Below, piece by piece: positions 8,617 to 18,195 of a stretch of DNA of 64,000 nt. Made by a program: the position numbers and the translations under genes. Position 1 is the first letter of the stretch; each line of letters begins with the position of its first letter. The stretch is from Burkholderiales bacterium. Lineage in GTDB: Bacteria; Pseudomonadota; Gammaproteobacteria; Burkholderiales; Burkholderiaceae_C. The notes beneath the pieces were generated by a model. The model had not been told where the DNA came from, made no database searches, and saw nothing but the letters and a program-made list of their open reading frames with translations. Location: NCBI GenBank assembly GCA_016000265.1, contig JAECRL010000005.1, positions 62,001 to 126,000 of the forward strand, given 5' to 3'.

Positions 8617-9587
8617 GGAACGGGCGTCGCCTCCAGCAACGCGCGCGCCTGGGCGCTGGCGCTGCGGCCTGACTGACTGAGGGCTTGCAGCCGGTGCGCC
8701 ACGGCGGGCACCCACAGGGCCTGCAGGTCTTCCGGGGAGACGTGACCTCGTCCTGACACCAGCGCGCGGGCGCGCGCCAGGCGCAGCAGCGACAGCCCGG
8801 CACGCGGGCTCAGGCCCTGAGCGAACCAGCGACCGTCCCGCGTGGCCAGGATGAGCGCCTGAAGGTAGTCCAGCAGGGCCTCCGAGACGTGCACCCGTTC
8901 GACGCGGGCCTGCCACGTGAGCCAGTCCTCCTGCGACATCACCGCAGGCAGCGCCTGCAGGGACTGGCGCCGGTCGGCCCCGATCAACAGCGCCCGCTCG
9001 GCGGCGGCATCCGGGTAGCCCAGCGACAGGCGCATGGCGAAGCGGTCCAGTTGCGATTCCGGCAGCGGGTGGGTGCCCAACTGCTCGCTCGGGTTCTGCG
9101 TGGCGATCACGAAGAAGGGGGAGGGCAGGGGGAGGGTCTGCCCGTCGACGGTGACCTGACGCTCTTCCATGGCCTCCAGCAAGGCGCTTTGCGTGCGCGG
9201 GCCGGCCCGGTTGATCTCGTCGGCCAGCAGGACCTGGGCGAACACCGGCCCGGGGTGGAAGACGAAATCTTCCTTCTGGCGCTCGTAGATGCTCACGCCG
9301 ATCAGGTCGGAGGGCAGCAAATCGGAGGTGAACTGCACCCGCGCGTAAGACAGGCCCAGCGAGCGGGCCAGGGCGTGTGAAAGCGTGGTTTTGCCCACGC
9401 CGGGCACGTCCTCGATCAACAGGTGCCCCCCGGCGAGCAGGCAGATCACGCTCAGGGTGACCTGCTCGCGTTTGCCCACGATGATCGTGCTAACCTGATC
9501 GATGAGCGACGTCACCTGCGACACGCCGTTGCCAGCGCTGCCTGGGTTGGTTGACGACCTGGCCGAGTGATTGTCGTTGCGGAGCAT
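8613..9587 (-). CDS. MoxR family AAA+ ATPase
   Basis: 324 residues. Walker A is E-D-V-P-G-V-G-K-T-T, Walker B is V-L-L-A-D-E-I-N-R-A, sensor 1 is A-T-Q-N-P, and arginine-finger and sensor-2 regions follow (L-D-R-F, then S-P-R-A-G). MoxR proteins are chaperone-like ATPases that assemble or activate partners encoded nearby. This is the first gene of the leftward trio with DUF58 and the TgpA-like protein. Its start is only 49 bp from the divergent HDAC-family gene. The first 20 or so residues are weakly conserved, so a later start is possible. Confidence 0.9.
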   Translation of the reverse strand: MLRNDNHSARSSTNPGSAGNGVSQVTSLIDQVSTIIVGKREQVTLSVICLLAGGHLLIEDVPGVGKTTLSHALARSLGLSYARVQFTSDLLPSDLIGVSIYERQKEDFVFHPGPVFAQVLLADEINRAGPRTQSALLEAMEERQVTVDGQTLPLPSPFFVIATQNPSEQLGTHPLPESQLDRFAMRLSLGYPDAAAERALLIGADRRQSLQALPAVMSQEDWLTWQARVERVHVSEALLDYLQALILATRDGRWFAQGLSPRAGLSLLRLARARALVSGRGHVSPEDLQALWVPAVAHRLQALSQSGRSASAQARALLEATPVP

Positions 9588-9636
9588 GGCAAGACCTTAA
9601 CCGATTCCCGCGGCGGCTGCGCCGCGTTAGTGCCCC

Positions 9637-10572
9637 ATGACCACCGGCTATTTTTCACACCCGGACTGCCTGGCCCATGACATGGGCACCGGCCACCCCG
9701 AATGCCCGGCTCGCATCCACGCCATCGAGGACCACCTGCGGGCCGTCGGGCTGGACACCCTGATGCTGCACGAAGACGTCCCCATGGCGTCCAACCGGGA
9801 CCTCGCGCTGGCGCACGACCTCAACTACGTGCTCACGCTCGACGACTTCCTGCAGCAACTCGAAGCCACGGGCGACACCCGCGCGCTCGACCCCGACACC
9901 TGGGGCTGCCCCGGCACGCGCTCGGCGGCCTGGCGAGCCGCCGGTGCGGCCGTGGCGGCCACCGACGCGGTCATCGATGGCCGCCTGAGCAACGCCTTCT
10001 GCGCCGTGCGCCCCCCCGGGCACCACGCCATGCACAACCAGACCATGGGCTTTTGCTTCTTCAACAACGTGGCCGTGGCGGCGCGGCATGCGCTGGACGT
10101 GCGTGGGCTGGAGCGCGTGGCCATCGTCGACTTCGACGTCCACCACGGCAACGGCACCGAAGACATCATGGCCAACGACGACCGCGTGCTCATGGTCGGC
10201 CTGTTCCAGCACCCGTTCTACCCCCACAGTGGCGCCGAGAGCCGCGCCGGCAACATGGTCAACGTGCCCGTGCCAGCCCGCAGCGACGGTCGCCTCATCC
10301 GCGACGTGGTGGACAGCTACTGGATGTACCGGCTGGAGGACTTCAAGCCCCAGATGATCTTCATCTCCGCCGGCTTCGACGCCCACCGCGAAGACGACCT
10401 GGGCGGCCTGGGGCTGGTCGAGGCCGACTACGCCTGGATCACGGCCAAGATCATGCAGGTCGCACAGACCCATGCCCAGGGCCGCATCGTGTCCTGCCTG
10501 GAGGGGGGCTACAACCTCAGCTCCCTGGCCCGCAGCGTGGCCGCGCACGTGCGCACGCTCATTGAAAACTGA
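9637..10572 (+). CDS. Histone-deacetylase superfamily hydrolase
   Basis: 311 residues spanning the whole HDAC/AcuC/APAH fold. Active-site motifs are V-R-P-P-G-H-H-A (catalytic His pair), D-F-D-V-H-H-G-N-G-T (zinc Asp and His) and S-A-G-F-D-A-H (third zinc ligand), with a C-terminal L-E-G-G-Y. It should deacetylate acetyl-lysine, acetylpolyamines or related amides; the substrate cannot be read from sequence. It is the first gene of the run leading through mscS, psd, pssA and leuA. Confidence 0.88.
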   Translation: MTTGYFSHPDCLAHDMGTGHPECPARIHAIEDHLRAVGLDTLMLHEDVPMASNRDLALAHDLNYVLTLDDFLQQLEATGDTRALDPDTWGCPGTRSAAWRAAGAAVAATDAVIDGRLSNAFCAVRPPGHHAMHNQTMGFCFFNNVAVAARHALDVRGLERVAIVDFDVHHGNGTEDIMANDDRVLMVGLFQHPFYPHSGAESRAGNMVNVPVPARSDGRLIRDVVDSYWMYRLEDFKPQMIFISAGFDAHREDDLGGLGLVEADYAWITAKIMQVAQTHAQGRIVSCLEGGYNLSSLARSVAAHVRTLIEN

Positions 10573-10594
10573 ACCGCCTTCTGCTCCTGCTGCT

Positions 10595-11926
10595 GTGTCC
10601 TCCCTTTTTGCTGCTGCTTCCTCGCCCCTGGCCGCCTCGTCCAACACCCGCCCGCTGACCGCCGAAGAGCTGTCCCACCTGCTCAACCAGCTTCAGCAGC
10701 CCACCGCTTTGGCCGAGCTGGCCGTGGTCCTGTCCTGCCTGGGCCTGGCGTGGCTGCTCATCCGGTTCTGGCGCGGCAAGCAGGCCGACCCCAGCTCCAT
10801 CTGGTTCGGCCACCACGTCGTCGACGGCATCCTCTTTCCGGTGCTCGCCCTGATCCTGGCCTTGATCGCCCGCCGCGTCATGATGGACGCGGTCCCGCTG
10901 GCGGTGTTCCGCGTGGCCATCCCGGTGCTGTCGTCGCTGGCGGTCATCCGCCTGACCGTCAAGGTGCTGGGCGCGGCCTTCCCGGGTTCGCGCGCTTTGC
11001 GCATCGTCGAGCGCACCGTCTCCTGGGTGGCCTGGATGGCCACGGTGCTGTGGGTCAGCGGGGTGCTGCCCCTGGTCCTCGATGAACTCGACCAGATCAC
11101 CTGGAAGATCGGCGGCAGCCAGGTCAGCCTGCGCAACGTCATCGAAGGCTCCCTGAGCGCCATCCTGGTGATGATCCTGTCGCTGTCGCTGTCGTCCGCG
11201 CTGGAGTCGCGCCTGCTCAAAGGCGCCACGGACAACCTCTCTCTGCGCAAGATGGCGGCCAACATCCTGCGCGCGCTGCTGCTGGTGGTCGGGCTGATGC
11301 TGGCGCTGTCGGCGGTGGGCATCGACCTGACGGCGCTGTCCGTCTTCGGTGGTGCCCTGGGCGTGGGCGTGGGCATGGGCCTGCAGAAGCTCGCGGCCAA
11401 CTACGTCAGCGGCTTCGTGATCCTGGCCGAGCGCAGCCTGCGCATTGGCGACCTCGTCAAGGTGGACAACTTCGAGGGCGTCATCACCGACATCAACACC
11501 CGCTTCACGGTGCTGCGCGCGGCCAACGGGCGCGAGTCCATCGTGCCCAACGAGGTGCTGATCACCCAGCGTGTTGAAAACGCCTCCCTGGCTGACCGCA
11601 GCCTGTCCATGACAACGGTTGTGCAGGTGGCCTATGGCACCGACCTCCCGAGCGTGATGCCGCAGCTGCAGGCGGCCGTGGCCGCAGTGCCCCGCGTGAT
11701 GAGCGAGCCCCCGCCCGCCGTCTTGCTGACCAATTTCGCCGCCGATGGCCTGGAGCTGACGGTGTCCTTCTGGATCGGGGACCCGGAGTCCGGCCAACTC
11801 GCCGCGCGCTCCTTGGTCAACCTGGCGCTGCTGGCCGAGCTCGAACGCCTCGGCGTGGAGATCCCGTTCCCGCAGCGCGTGCTTCGGCAGGTGCCGTCGC
11901 TTGAGGTATCCTCCGGCGCACCATGA
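10595..11926 (+). CDS. MscS family mechanosensitive channel protein
   Basis: About 443 residues. Several transmembrane helices are followed by the pore-lining helix rich in Gly/Ala ([16 protein letters not shown]) and the MscS beta domain ([19 protein letters not shown]). The start is uncertain: GTG at 10595 or TTG at 10562 are in frame; neither has a good Shine-Dalgarno site, and a start at 10472 would lie deep inside the upstream gene. The 3' end overlaps psd by 4 bp, which implies translational coupling to phospholipid synthesis. The role is inferred to be osmotic protection. Confidence 0.85.
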   Translation: MSSLFAAASSPLAASSNTRPLTAEELSHLLNQLQQPTALAELAVVLSCLGLAWLLIRFWRGKQADPSSIWFGHHVVDGILFPVLALILALIARRVMMDAVPLAVFRVAIPVLSSLAVIRLTVKVLGAAFPGSRALRIVERTVSWVAWMATVLWVSGVLPLVLDELDQITWKIGGSQVSLRNVIEGSLSAILVMILSLSLSSALESRLLKGATDNLSLRKMAANILRALLLVVGLMLALSAVGIDLTALSVFGGALGVGVGMGLQKLAANYVSGFVILAERSLRIGDLVKVDNFEGVITDINTRFTVLRAANGRESIVPNEVLITQRVENASLADRSLSMTTVVQVAYGTDLPSVMPQLQAAVAAVPRVMSEPPPAVLLTNFAADGLELTVSFWIGDPESGQLAARSLVNLALLAELERLGVEIPFPQRVLRQVPSLEVSSGAP

Positions 11927-12570
11927 TGTCTTGCCTGCACCTGTTTGCGAGGACCCACCGGCTGCTGTCTGCCGCCTTGGTCCTGATCCTCCTGGCCCTG
12001 GCCTTTCTGGCGGGTGAAGCGTGGGGCCTGATGGCGCTCGCCGTGGTCGCCGCCCTGGTGCTGACCTTGCTGCGAGACACCCCGCGTTCGGTGCCCACCC
12101 AGGCCGGTGCGGTGCTCTCGCCAGCCGACGGTCGCGTTGTGCGAATTGAAAAGGCGCGCGACCCCTACGCCAACCGCGAAGCGCTGCGCATCAGCGTGTT
12201 CATGAACCTGTTCGACGCACACGCCAACCGGTCCAGCGTCGACGGCGTGATCCGCGCCGTGCAGTACTTCCCGGGCGCGACCATCAGCGCCGACCTCAAC
12301 ACGGCCTCCACGCGCCACGAACGCAACGCCGTGGTCATCGAATCCAACGGCCAGCTCGTCACGCTGGTGCAGGTGGCCGGGCTGATCGCCCGCCGCATCC
12401 TGTGCCACGTCAAGCCGGGCGACACGCTCACACGCGGCCAGCGCTATGGCCTGATCCGCTTTGGCTCCCGGGTGGACATCTACCTGCCACCCCACGCCGT
12501 GCCCAAGGTGGCCCCTGGCGAGCGCGTGTCCGCCACCACCACCATCCTGGCCACCCTGGCCTCCGCCTGA
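11923..12570 (+). CDS. psd: Phosphatidylserine decarboxylase proenzyme, short form
   Basis: 215 residues. A hydrophobic N-terminus is followed by [16 protein letters not shown], and the self-cleavage site F-G-S-R-V-D-I-Y. Here Gly-Ser marks where the chain splits to create the pyruvoyl cofactor on the alpha subunit. It converts phosphatidylserine to phosphatidylethanolamine. The short form with its downstream pssA is the usual betaproteobacterial arrangement. The ATG overlaps the mscS stop. A second, longer Psd of a different subtype lies at 45590-46438. Confidence 0.92.
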   Translation: MMSCLHLFARTHRLLSAALVLILLALAFLAGEAWGLMALAVVAALVLTLLRDTPRSVPTQAGAVLSPADGRVVRIEKARDPYANREALRISVFMNLFDAHANRSSVDGVIRAVQYFPGATISADLNTASTRHERNAVVIESNGQLVTLVQVAGLIARRILCHVKPGDTLTRGQRYGLIRFGSRVDIYLPPHAVPKVAPGERVSATTTILATLASA

Positions 12571-12579
12571 GCCATCAGC

Positions 12580-13434
12580 ATGAGCGCCTCCGACCCCCGT
12601 TCCTCCTCCGAGTCCGCCGACGCCCCGGACGCTGCGCAAGCAGAAACCGGTGTGCTGATGCGCACCCGCCGCAAGGGCATCTACATCCTGCCCAACCTGT
12701 TCACGCTCGCGGCGCTTTTCGGCGGCTTCTACGCCATCGTCATGGCCATGAACGACCGCTTCGAGCAGGCTGCCGTGGGCATCTTCTGCGCGATGGTGCT
12801 CGACAGCCTGGACGGCCGCGTGGCACGCATGACCAACACGCAAAGCGCGTTCGGCGAGCAGATGGACAGCCTCTCCGACATGGTCTCGTTTGGCGCCGCG
12901 CCGGCCCTGATCGTCTACGAATGGGCGCTCAAGGGCATGGGCAAATGGGGCTGGATCGCGGCCTTCGTGTACTGCTCGTGCGCCGCGCTGCGCCTGGCCC
13001 GCTTCAACACCAACATCGGCGTGGTCGACAAGCGCTTCTTCCAGGGCCTGCCCAGCCCGGCGGCGGCCGCGCTCGTGGTCGGCCTGATCTGGGTCGTGAC
13101 CGACGCTGGCTACACGCCGAGTGACGCCGTCTGGCTCAAGTGGCTGGCCTTCGCCTTCACGCTTTACTCGGGGCTGACCATGGTCACCAACATCCCGTTC
13201 TACAGCTTCAAGGACGTGAACTTCCGCAAGACCGTGCCCTTCATCGTCATCGTGGCGATCGCGCTCGGCATCGCGGTCATCACCATCCACCCCCCCATCG
13301 TGCTGTTCGGCGTCTTCGTGGTGTACGGCCTGTCTGGCTACGCCGTGTTCGCCTGGAAATGGCGCCAGGGCAAGCGCGTGAGCGTGATCTCCACCTCAAC
13401 CGACGAGCCCGAAGAAGCCGGCCTGCACCGCTGA
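12580..13434 (+). CDS. pssA: CDP-diacylglycerol-serine O-phosphatidyltransferase
   Basis: 284 residues. The CDP-alcohol phosphatidyltransferase motif reads [10 protein letters not shown], then G-E-Q-M-D-S-L-S-D, giving the conserved D-x2-D-G-x2-A-R...G-x3-D-x3-D. Multiple hydrophobic helices show an integral membrane enzyme of the type II PssA family. It makes phosphatidylserine, the substrate of the psd product 10 bp upstream. The N-terminal 25 residues are acidic and Ser-rich. Confidence 0.93.
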   Translation: MSASDPRSSSESADAPDAAQAETGVLMRTRRKGIYILPNLFTLAALFGGFYAIVMAMNDRFEQAAVGIFCAMVLDSLDGRVARMTNTQSAFGEQMDSLSDMVSFGAAPALIVYEWALKGMGKWGWIAAFVYCSCAALRLARFNTNIGVVDKRFFQGLPSPAAAALVVGLIWVVTDAGYTPSDAVWLKWLAFAFTLYSGLTMVTNIPFYSFKDVNFRKTVPFIVIVAIALGIAVITIHPPIVLFGVFVVYGLSGYAVFAWKWRQGKRVSVISTSTDEPEEAGLHR

Positions 13435-13459
13435 GGCCCGTCCCCCAATCGAGACGACC

Positions 13460-15001
13460 ATGACCGACAAGCTCATCATTTTCGACACCACCCTGCGCGA
13501 CGGCGAACAGTCGCCCGGTGCCTCCATGACGCGCGAAGAAAAGCTGCGCATCGCACGCCAGCTCGAGCGCATGAAGGTCGATGTGATGGAGGCGGGCTTC
13601 GCCGCTTCGTCCAATGGTGACTTCGAGGCCATCAAGGCCATCGCCGACGTCATCAAGGACACCACCGTGTGCTCCCTGGCCCGCGCCAACGACCGCGACA
13701 TCGCCCGCGCGGCCGAGGCATTGAAGGGCGCCAACTCCTGGCGCATCCACACCTTCATCGCGACCAGCCCGCTGCACATGGAGAAAAAGCTGCGCATGTC
13801 TCCTGAGCAGGTGCTGGAGCAGGCCAAGGCGTCGGTGCGCTTCGCCCGCAACCTCACCAGCGACGTCGAGTTCTCTGCCGAGGACGGCTACCGCTCCGAA
13901 CTCGACTTCCTGGCGCGCGTCTGCGAGGCCGTCATCGCCGAGGGTGCGACCACCATCAACATCCCCGACACGGTTGGCTACGCGATCCCCGAGCTTTACG
14001 GCCATTTCATCAAGACCCTGCGCGAGAAGGTGCCCAACTCCGACAAGGCCATCTGGTCGGTGCACTGCCATAACGACCTGGGCATGGCCGTGGCCAACTC
14101 CCTGGCCGGGGTCAAGCTCGGCGGTGCGCGTCAGGTCGAGTGCACCATCAACGGCCTGGGTGAGCGCGCCGGCAACTGCGCCATGGAAGAGGTGGTCATG
14201 GCCATCCGCACCCGCCGCGACTACTTCGGCCTCGACGTGGGCGTCGACACCCAGCAGATCATGCCGGCCTCGCGCCTGGTGTCGCAAACCACCGGCTTCG
14301 TGGTGCAGCCCAACAAGGCCGTGGTGGGCGCCAACGCCTTCGCGCACGCCTCCGGCATCCACCAGGACGGCGTGCTCAAGGCGCGCGACACCTACGAGAT
14401 CATGCGCGCCGAAGACGTGGGCTGGGCCGCCAACAAGATCGTGCTGGGCAAGCTGTCCGGGCGCAACGCTTTCAAGCAGCGCTTGCAGGACCTGGGGATC
14501 GACCTCGAATCCGAAGCCGAAGTCAACGCCGCCTTCGCCAAGTTCAAGGAGCTGGCCGACCGCAAGAGCGAGATATTCGACGAGGACATCATCGCCCTGG
14601 TGGGCGACGAGAGCGTCACCAGCGAGCAGGAGCACTACCGCCTGGTGGCCCTGTCCCAGCGCTCCGAGATGGGCGAGCGCCCGCACGCCAGCATCGTGTT
14701 CGCCGCCGGCAGCCAGGAGCACCGCAGCGAGTCCGAGGGCAATGGCCCGGTGGACGCCAGCGTCAAGGCCATCGAGGCTGTCGTGAAAAGTGGCGCGGAA
14801 ATGGTCCTCTACTCCGTCAATGCCATCACCTCGGGAAGCACAGAATCTCAAGGTGAAGTGACGGTACGCCTGCAACACAGTGGTCGCGTCGTCAATGGGG
14901 TCGGATCCGATCCAGACATCGTTGTGGCGTCCGCCAAGGCCTACCTCGCAGCCCTCAACAAGCTGCTCAGCAAGGCAGAGCGCGTGGCAGCCCAGGGCTG
15001 A
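13460..15001 (+). CDS. leuA: 2-isopropylmalate synthase
   Basis: 513 residues, full length for the LeuA type 1 family. The catalytic TIM barrel begins with [12 protein letters not shown], and the metal-binding H-C-H-N-D-L-G-M-A occurs near residue 200. The C-terminal regulatory domain (about residues 390-510) includes the glycine-rich leucine-feedback region. It condenses 2-oxoisovalerate and acetyl-CoA, the first committed step of leucine synthesis. It lies 25 bp after pssA, an association common in betaproteobacteria. Confidence 0.95.
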   Translation: MTDKLIIFDTTLRDGEQSPGASMTREEKLRIARQLERMKVDVMEAGFAASSNGDFEAIKAIADVIKDTTVCSLARANDRDIARAAEALKGANSWRIHTFIATSPLHMEKKLRMSPEQVLEQAKASVRFARNLTSDVEFSAEDGYRSELDFLARVCEAVIAEGATTINIPDTVGYAIPELYGHFIKTLREKVPNSDKAIWSVHCHNDLGMAVANSLAGVKLGGARQVECTINGLGERAGNCAMEEVVMAIRTRRDYFGLDVGVDTQQIMPASRLVSQTTGFVVQPNKAVVGANAFAHASGIHQDGVLKARDTYEIMRAEDVGWAANKIVLGKLSGRNAFKQRLQDLGIDLESEAEVNAAFAKFKELADRKSEIFDEDIIALVGDESVTSEQEHYRLVALSQRSEMGERPHASIVFAAGSQEHRSESEGNGPVDASVKAIEAVVKSGAEMVLYSVNAITSGSTESQGEVTVRLQHSGRVVNGVGSDPDIVVASAKAYLAALNKLLSKAERVAAQG

Positions 15002-15112
15002 AACAGCCTCCCCCGATGGCCTGGTCTGTCAGGCCACTTGATGAATGGCGCGTAAGTCTTTGATTTGCGCGTCTTTTTCATTACACTCCGGTGAGGATGA
15101 AAGGGCTGTAAC

Positions 15113-16420
15113 GTGGTGGGCAAAACATTCAACGCTTCCGGCTGGTTTTTGACCGGCCTCCTGCTGTGCGTGACTTGGCTGATGCAGCCCCAGGTCGCTG
15201 AAGCCAAGGCTGCCAAGCAGCCGACGCGCGAAGCCCGCACGGCCGTGGCCAAGAAAGCATCCGCGCGCAAGCAGGTCGCGGCCAAATCGACGGTGCGCAA
15301 GGCTTCCAACAGCCGCTCGGCCAAGGTCGCGCGCAACGTGTCCCGCCGTGAGGCCGTCAGCGAGCGCCGCGCCGCGTCAGCCAGCCGCGGTCGCGCCGAA
15401 CGAGTTGAGCGCGCCTCCCGTGCCTCCCGCTCTGCCCGCGTGGCTTCCCTCGCCCCCCGTGCCCGCGCTCAGGCTGAGGCGCTGCCTGCTTTCACCCGCA
15501 TCGCCGTCAAGGCCCCCATGTCCCTGGCTCGCCCGGCCACCGGCCTGGCTGCTGCATCCGGCGCCACCGGCGCTTCGTTTGGCCAGATCTACGGGCTGCA
15601 TCACACCCAGGACCCGCTGGAGCTGAAGTCCAGCGTGGCCCTCGTCGTGGACCAGGACACCAACGAGGTCATGCTCTCCAAGAACACCGAGGCGGTCTTG
15701 CCCATCGCCTCGCTGACCAAGCTGATGACCGCGCTGGTCATGGTCGAGGCTCACCTGCCGCTCGACGAGATGATCACCATCACGTCCGATGACGTGGACA
15801 CCGAGAAAAACAGCAGCTCGCGCCTGGCCGTCGGGGCCACCCTGAGCCGGGGTGAGTTGCTGCACCTCGCGTTGATGTCGTCCGAGAACCGCGCCGCCCA
15901 TGCCCTGGGCCGCACGTACCCGGCGGGCCTGCAGGCCTTCGTGGGTGCCATGAACGCCAAGGCCCGGGCCCTGGGCATGCGCGACACCCGCTATGTCGAC
16001 CCCACGGGCCTCAACAGCGGCAACCAGGCCAGTGCCCGTGACCTGGCCCTCATGGCCAAGGCCGCTTACCAGCATCCGCTCATTCGCGAGCTCTCGGTCT
16101 CCCCGGAGTACGCGGTCAAGCTGGGCACCCGCCAGGTTCAGTTCCGCAACACGAACAGCCTGGTGCGCAACCCGTCTTGGGACATCGGCCTGCAAAAGAC
16201 CGGCTACATCGTCGAGGCCGGGCGTTGCCTGGTGATGCAGGCCAGCATGGCGGGCCGCAAGTTCATCCTGGTGTTCCTGGACTCGGCGGGCAAGTACTCG
16301 CGCCTGGCCGACGCCGAGCGCGTGCGGCGCTGGATCGAAAACGCCTCGCAGGCCCCCTCCCAGAACGGCCTGCACAAGGGCAACATCAGCACGGTGTCCG
16401 CTGTCAAGGTCACTTCCTGA
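15113..16420 (+). CDS. S11 family D,D-peptidase (PBP7/DacF-like)
   Basis: 435 residues, starting at GTG 15113. A signal peptide is followed by a long basic Ala/Lys/Arg-rich region (about residues 25-120), then a penicillin-binding serine peptidase domain with S-L-T-K (nucleophile motif SxxK), S-S-E-N (SxN) and K-T-G. This matches D-alanyl-D-alanine endopeptidases of the PbpG type. The basic linker may bind cell-wall polymers or the membrane, which is an inference. The gene stands alone after leuA. Confidence 0.88.
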   Translation: MVGKTFNASGWFLTGLLLCVTWLMQPQVAEAKAAKQPTREARTAVAKKASARKQVAAKSTVRKASNSRSAKVARNVSRREAVSERRAASASRGRAERVERASRASRSARVASLAPRARAQAEALPAFTRIAVKAPMSLARPATGLAAASGATGASFGQIYGLHHTQDPLELKSSVALVVDQDTNEVMLSKNTEAVLPIASLTKLMTALVMVEAHLPLDEMITITSDDVDTEKNSSSRLAVGATLSRGELLHLALMSSENRAAHALGRTYPAGLQAFVGAMNAKARALGMRDTRYVDPTGLNSGNQASARDLALMAKAAYQHPLIRELSVSPEYAVKLGTRQVQFRNTNSLVRNPSWDIGLQKTGYIVEAGRCLVMQASMAGRKFILVFLDSAGKYSRLADAERVRRWIENASQAPSQNGLHKGNISTVSAVKVTS

Positions 16421-16584
16421 TCCCACGGGTTCGCCGGCGCGCCATCCACGGCGCGAGCGGCCGTGAATTCGCTGGATTGGACGCCTCCACGGGGCCTTCT
16501 CCAGCCACCTGACTCCCTCCGGCCTTGGCAAGATCGCCGCTGTGTTTTCACAGGCGGCCGGCCAACGGCGCACAGGGAGTCCAC

Positions 16585-17322
16585 ATGAACATCACCCCGC
16601 AGACGGGTGCCAACGCCTCAAGCGCCTCAAGCGTCTCTGGCAGCGCCCAGGCGGATGCCCAGGCCACGCAGCGCCTGGGTGCCTTGCCTGCCGGCCTGCG
16701 CAAGGCCGACGCCCGACTGCAATCTCAGCTGGATCGCGCCAGCGCCAGCATCTCGTCAATCGGCCAGTTCAAGGCCTCGCTGGTCGACACCCAGGCCTCC
16801 GCGCGCGCGCTCACCTCTTGGACCCCCACGCCTTCGAGTGGCGAGGCCAAGAAGGCCCTGCTGGCTTTCGTCTCCGACTTCAACACCCTGTTGGCCTCGG
16901 CCAAGTCGGTCACGGCGGAAGCGGGCGAAGCCGCGCAGGTCAGCCGGGGCATGGGCAGGGCGATGACGGCGGACTTCTCCAAGGTCAACAACCTGCGCCA
17001 GATGGGCTTCACCAAGGCGGCCGATGGCAGCCTCAAGCTCGACGCGGCCAAGTTCGAGGCCGCTTTCAAGGCCTCGCCCACCGATGTGCAGGCGACCTTG
17101 TCCAAGCTCGGCCAGCTGGTCGACAAGACGGCGACGAAGGAGCTGGCCAGCGAAGGGCGCATCGCCTATTCGCTGGCGGCCCTCAAGCGAAAGGGCGCCG
17201 AATTGACGCAACAGCAAAACGCCTTGCTGAGGGCGGCTCAGCAAGGCGTGAATGCAGCGGCTCAGACCGTGTCTTCCAGCCAGATGAGCCGCGGCCTGGC
17301 GGCTTACCAGTCGGGCCTCTGA
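16585..17322 (+). CDS. Short FliD-like (flagellar hook-associated 2) orphan protein
   Basis: 245 residues, starting at ATG 16585 behind AGGGAG. An N-terminal coiled-coil (about residues 38-80) resembles the FliD N-terminal domain (S-I-G-Q-F-K-A-S-L). The C-terminal half resembles the FliD C-terminal domain: F-V-S-D-F-N-T-L-L, then L-R-Q-M-G-F-T-K-A-A-D-G-S-L-K-L-D. It is far shorter than a normal cap protein (over 400 residues) and lacks the central variable domains. No flagellar genes are nearby. It might be a filament-associated protein, a degenerate duplicate, or something new. Confidence 0.6.
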   Translation: MNITPQTGANASSASSVSGSAQADAQATQRLGALPAGLRKADARLQSQLDRASASISSIGQFKASLVDTQASARALTSWTPTPSSGEAKKALLAFVSDFNTLLASAKSVTAEAGEAAQVSRGMGRAMTADFSKVNNLRQMGFTKAADGSLKLDAAKFEAAFKASPTDVQATLSKLGQLVDKTATKELASEGRIAYSLAALKRKGAELTQQQNALLRAAQQGVNAAAQTVSSSQMSRGLAAYQSGL

Positions 17323-17324
17323 GC

Positions 17325-18080
17325 TCAGCCTGCGCTGGCGTGCTGCCAGCCCAGCAGGGCCGACACGCGCTGCGCGCAGGCCTTGAGCGCTTCCTGGGAC
17401 TCGGCGGTCACGCCACGGCCGCTGTTGAGGTTCAGGGCCATGCTCGCCGTCACCTCACCCTGGTCGTTGTGCACCGGGGTCACCAGCACCTGCACGTTGG
17501 GGTCGCTGCCGTCGGCGTCGATCGCCAGGCCGGTCTGGCGGATCTGTGCCAGCTCGGCTTGCAGCAGGTCCTGCCGCGCACCTTGGGCCGCACACAGGGC
17601 ATTGAGCACCAGAGAGGGGTCGTTGCTGAGCAGCACCTTGCCTGCCGCACAACCCGTCAAAGGCAGGCGCAGGCCCATCACGCGGGTCACCTGCACGCCA
17701 TGGCGCTCGTTGACGGTGCGCTCCACACACAGGGCCTCGTCGTCCTGGCGCACAAAGAGGGAGACGGAGTGCCCGGTGAGCCGATGCAGTTCCTGCATGG
17801 GGCGCACGGCCAGCTCGCGCACGTCCAGGCGGGCTTTGACCAGGTTGCCCAGCTCCAGCAGCCGGATGCCCAGCCGGTAGGTGCCCGGGCCCGAGCGCTC
17901 CACGAGTCGCCCCACGGCCAGGTCGTTGAGGATCCGGTGCGCCGTGGACGGGTGCAATCCGGTCTGCTCGCTGATGGACTTGAGCGACAGGGCGTCGCCT
18001 TCCTGTGCCAGGGTGTCCAGCAGCGAGAACATCCGCCCCATCACCTGGATGGACGTGCTGTCTTGTTTGGAGTCGCTCAT
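17325..18080 (-). CDS. IclR family transcriptional regulator
   Basis: 251 residues. The N-terminal winged helix-turn-helix (about residues 10-70) includes S-I-S-E-Q-T-G-L-H-P-S-T-A-H-R-I-L. A C-terminal effector domain follows, with L-P-L-T-G-C-A-A-G-K-V-L-L. I placed the start at 18080 because GGAGGAAAA lies just upstream. IclR proteins usually control aromatic or carboxylic-acid catabolism, but the neighbours (a FliD-like protein and a TIGR03790-like protein) do not suggest a target. It is divergent from the TIGR03790-like gene. Confidence 0.92.
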   Translation of the reverse strand: MSDSKQDSTSIQVMGRMFSLLDTLAQEGDALSLKSISEQTGLHPSTAHRILNDLAVGRLVERSGPGTYRLGIRLLELGNLVKARLDVRELAVRPMQELHRLTGHSVSLFVRQDDEALCVERTVNERHGVQVTRVMGLRLPLTGCAAGKVLLSNDPSLVLNALCAAQGARQDLLQAELAQIRQTGLAIDADGSDPNVQVLVTPVHNDQGEVTASMALNLNSGRGVTAESQEALKACAQRVSALLGWQHASAG

Positions 18081-18195
18081 CGGGGTTTTCCTCCGCGGAA
18101 TCGCCTTTTGGAAAGTGGGATTCCTGAGCAATCGGCGAAATAATCGGCGGCTTGAGCGCTGTTCTGGTTTCAGGCCGTGTCGTTTTTGGCATCTG

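Noticed and set aside
5459..8803. A single 1114-codon open frame on the minus strand
   Set aside because: Only 5459-7588 is the transglutaminase gene; the upstream part is out-of-frame GC-rich shadow of the DUF58 gene.
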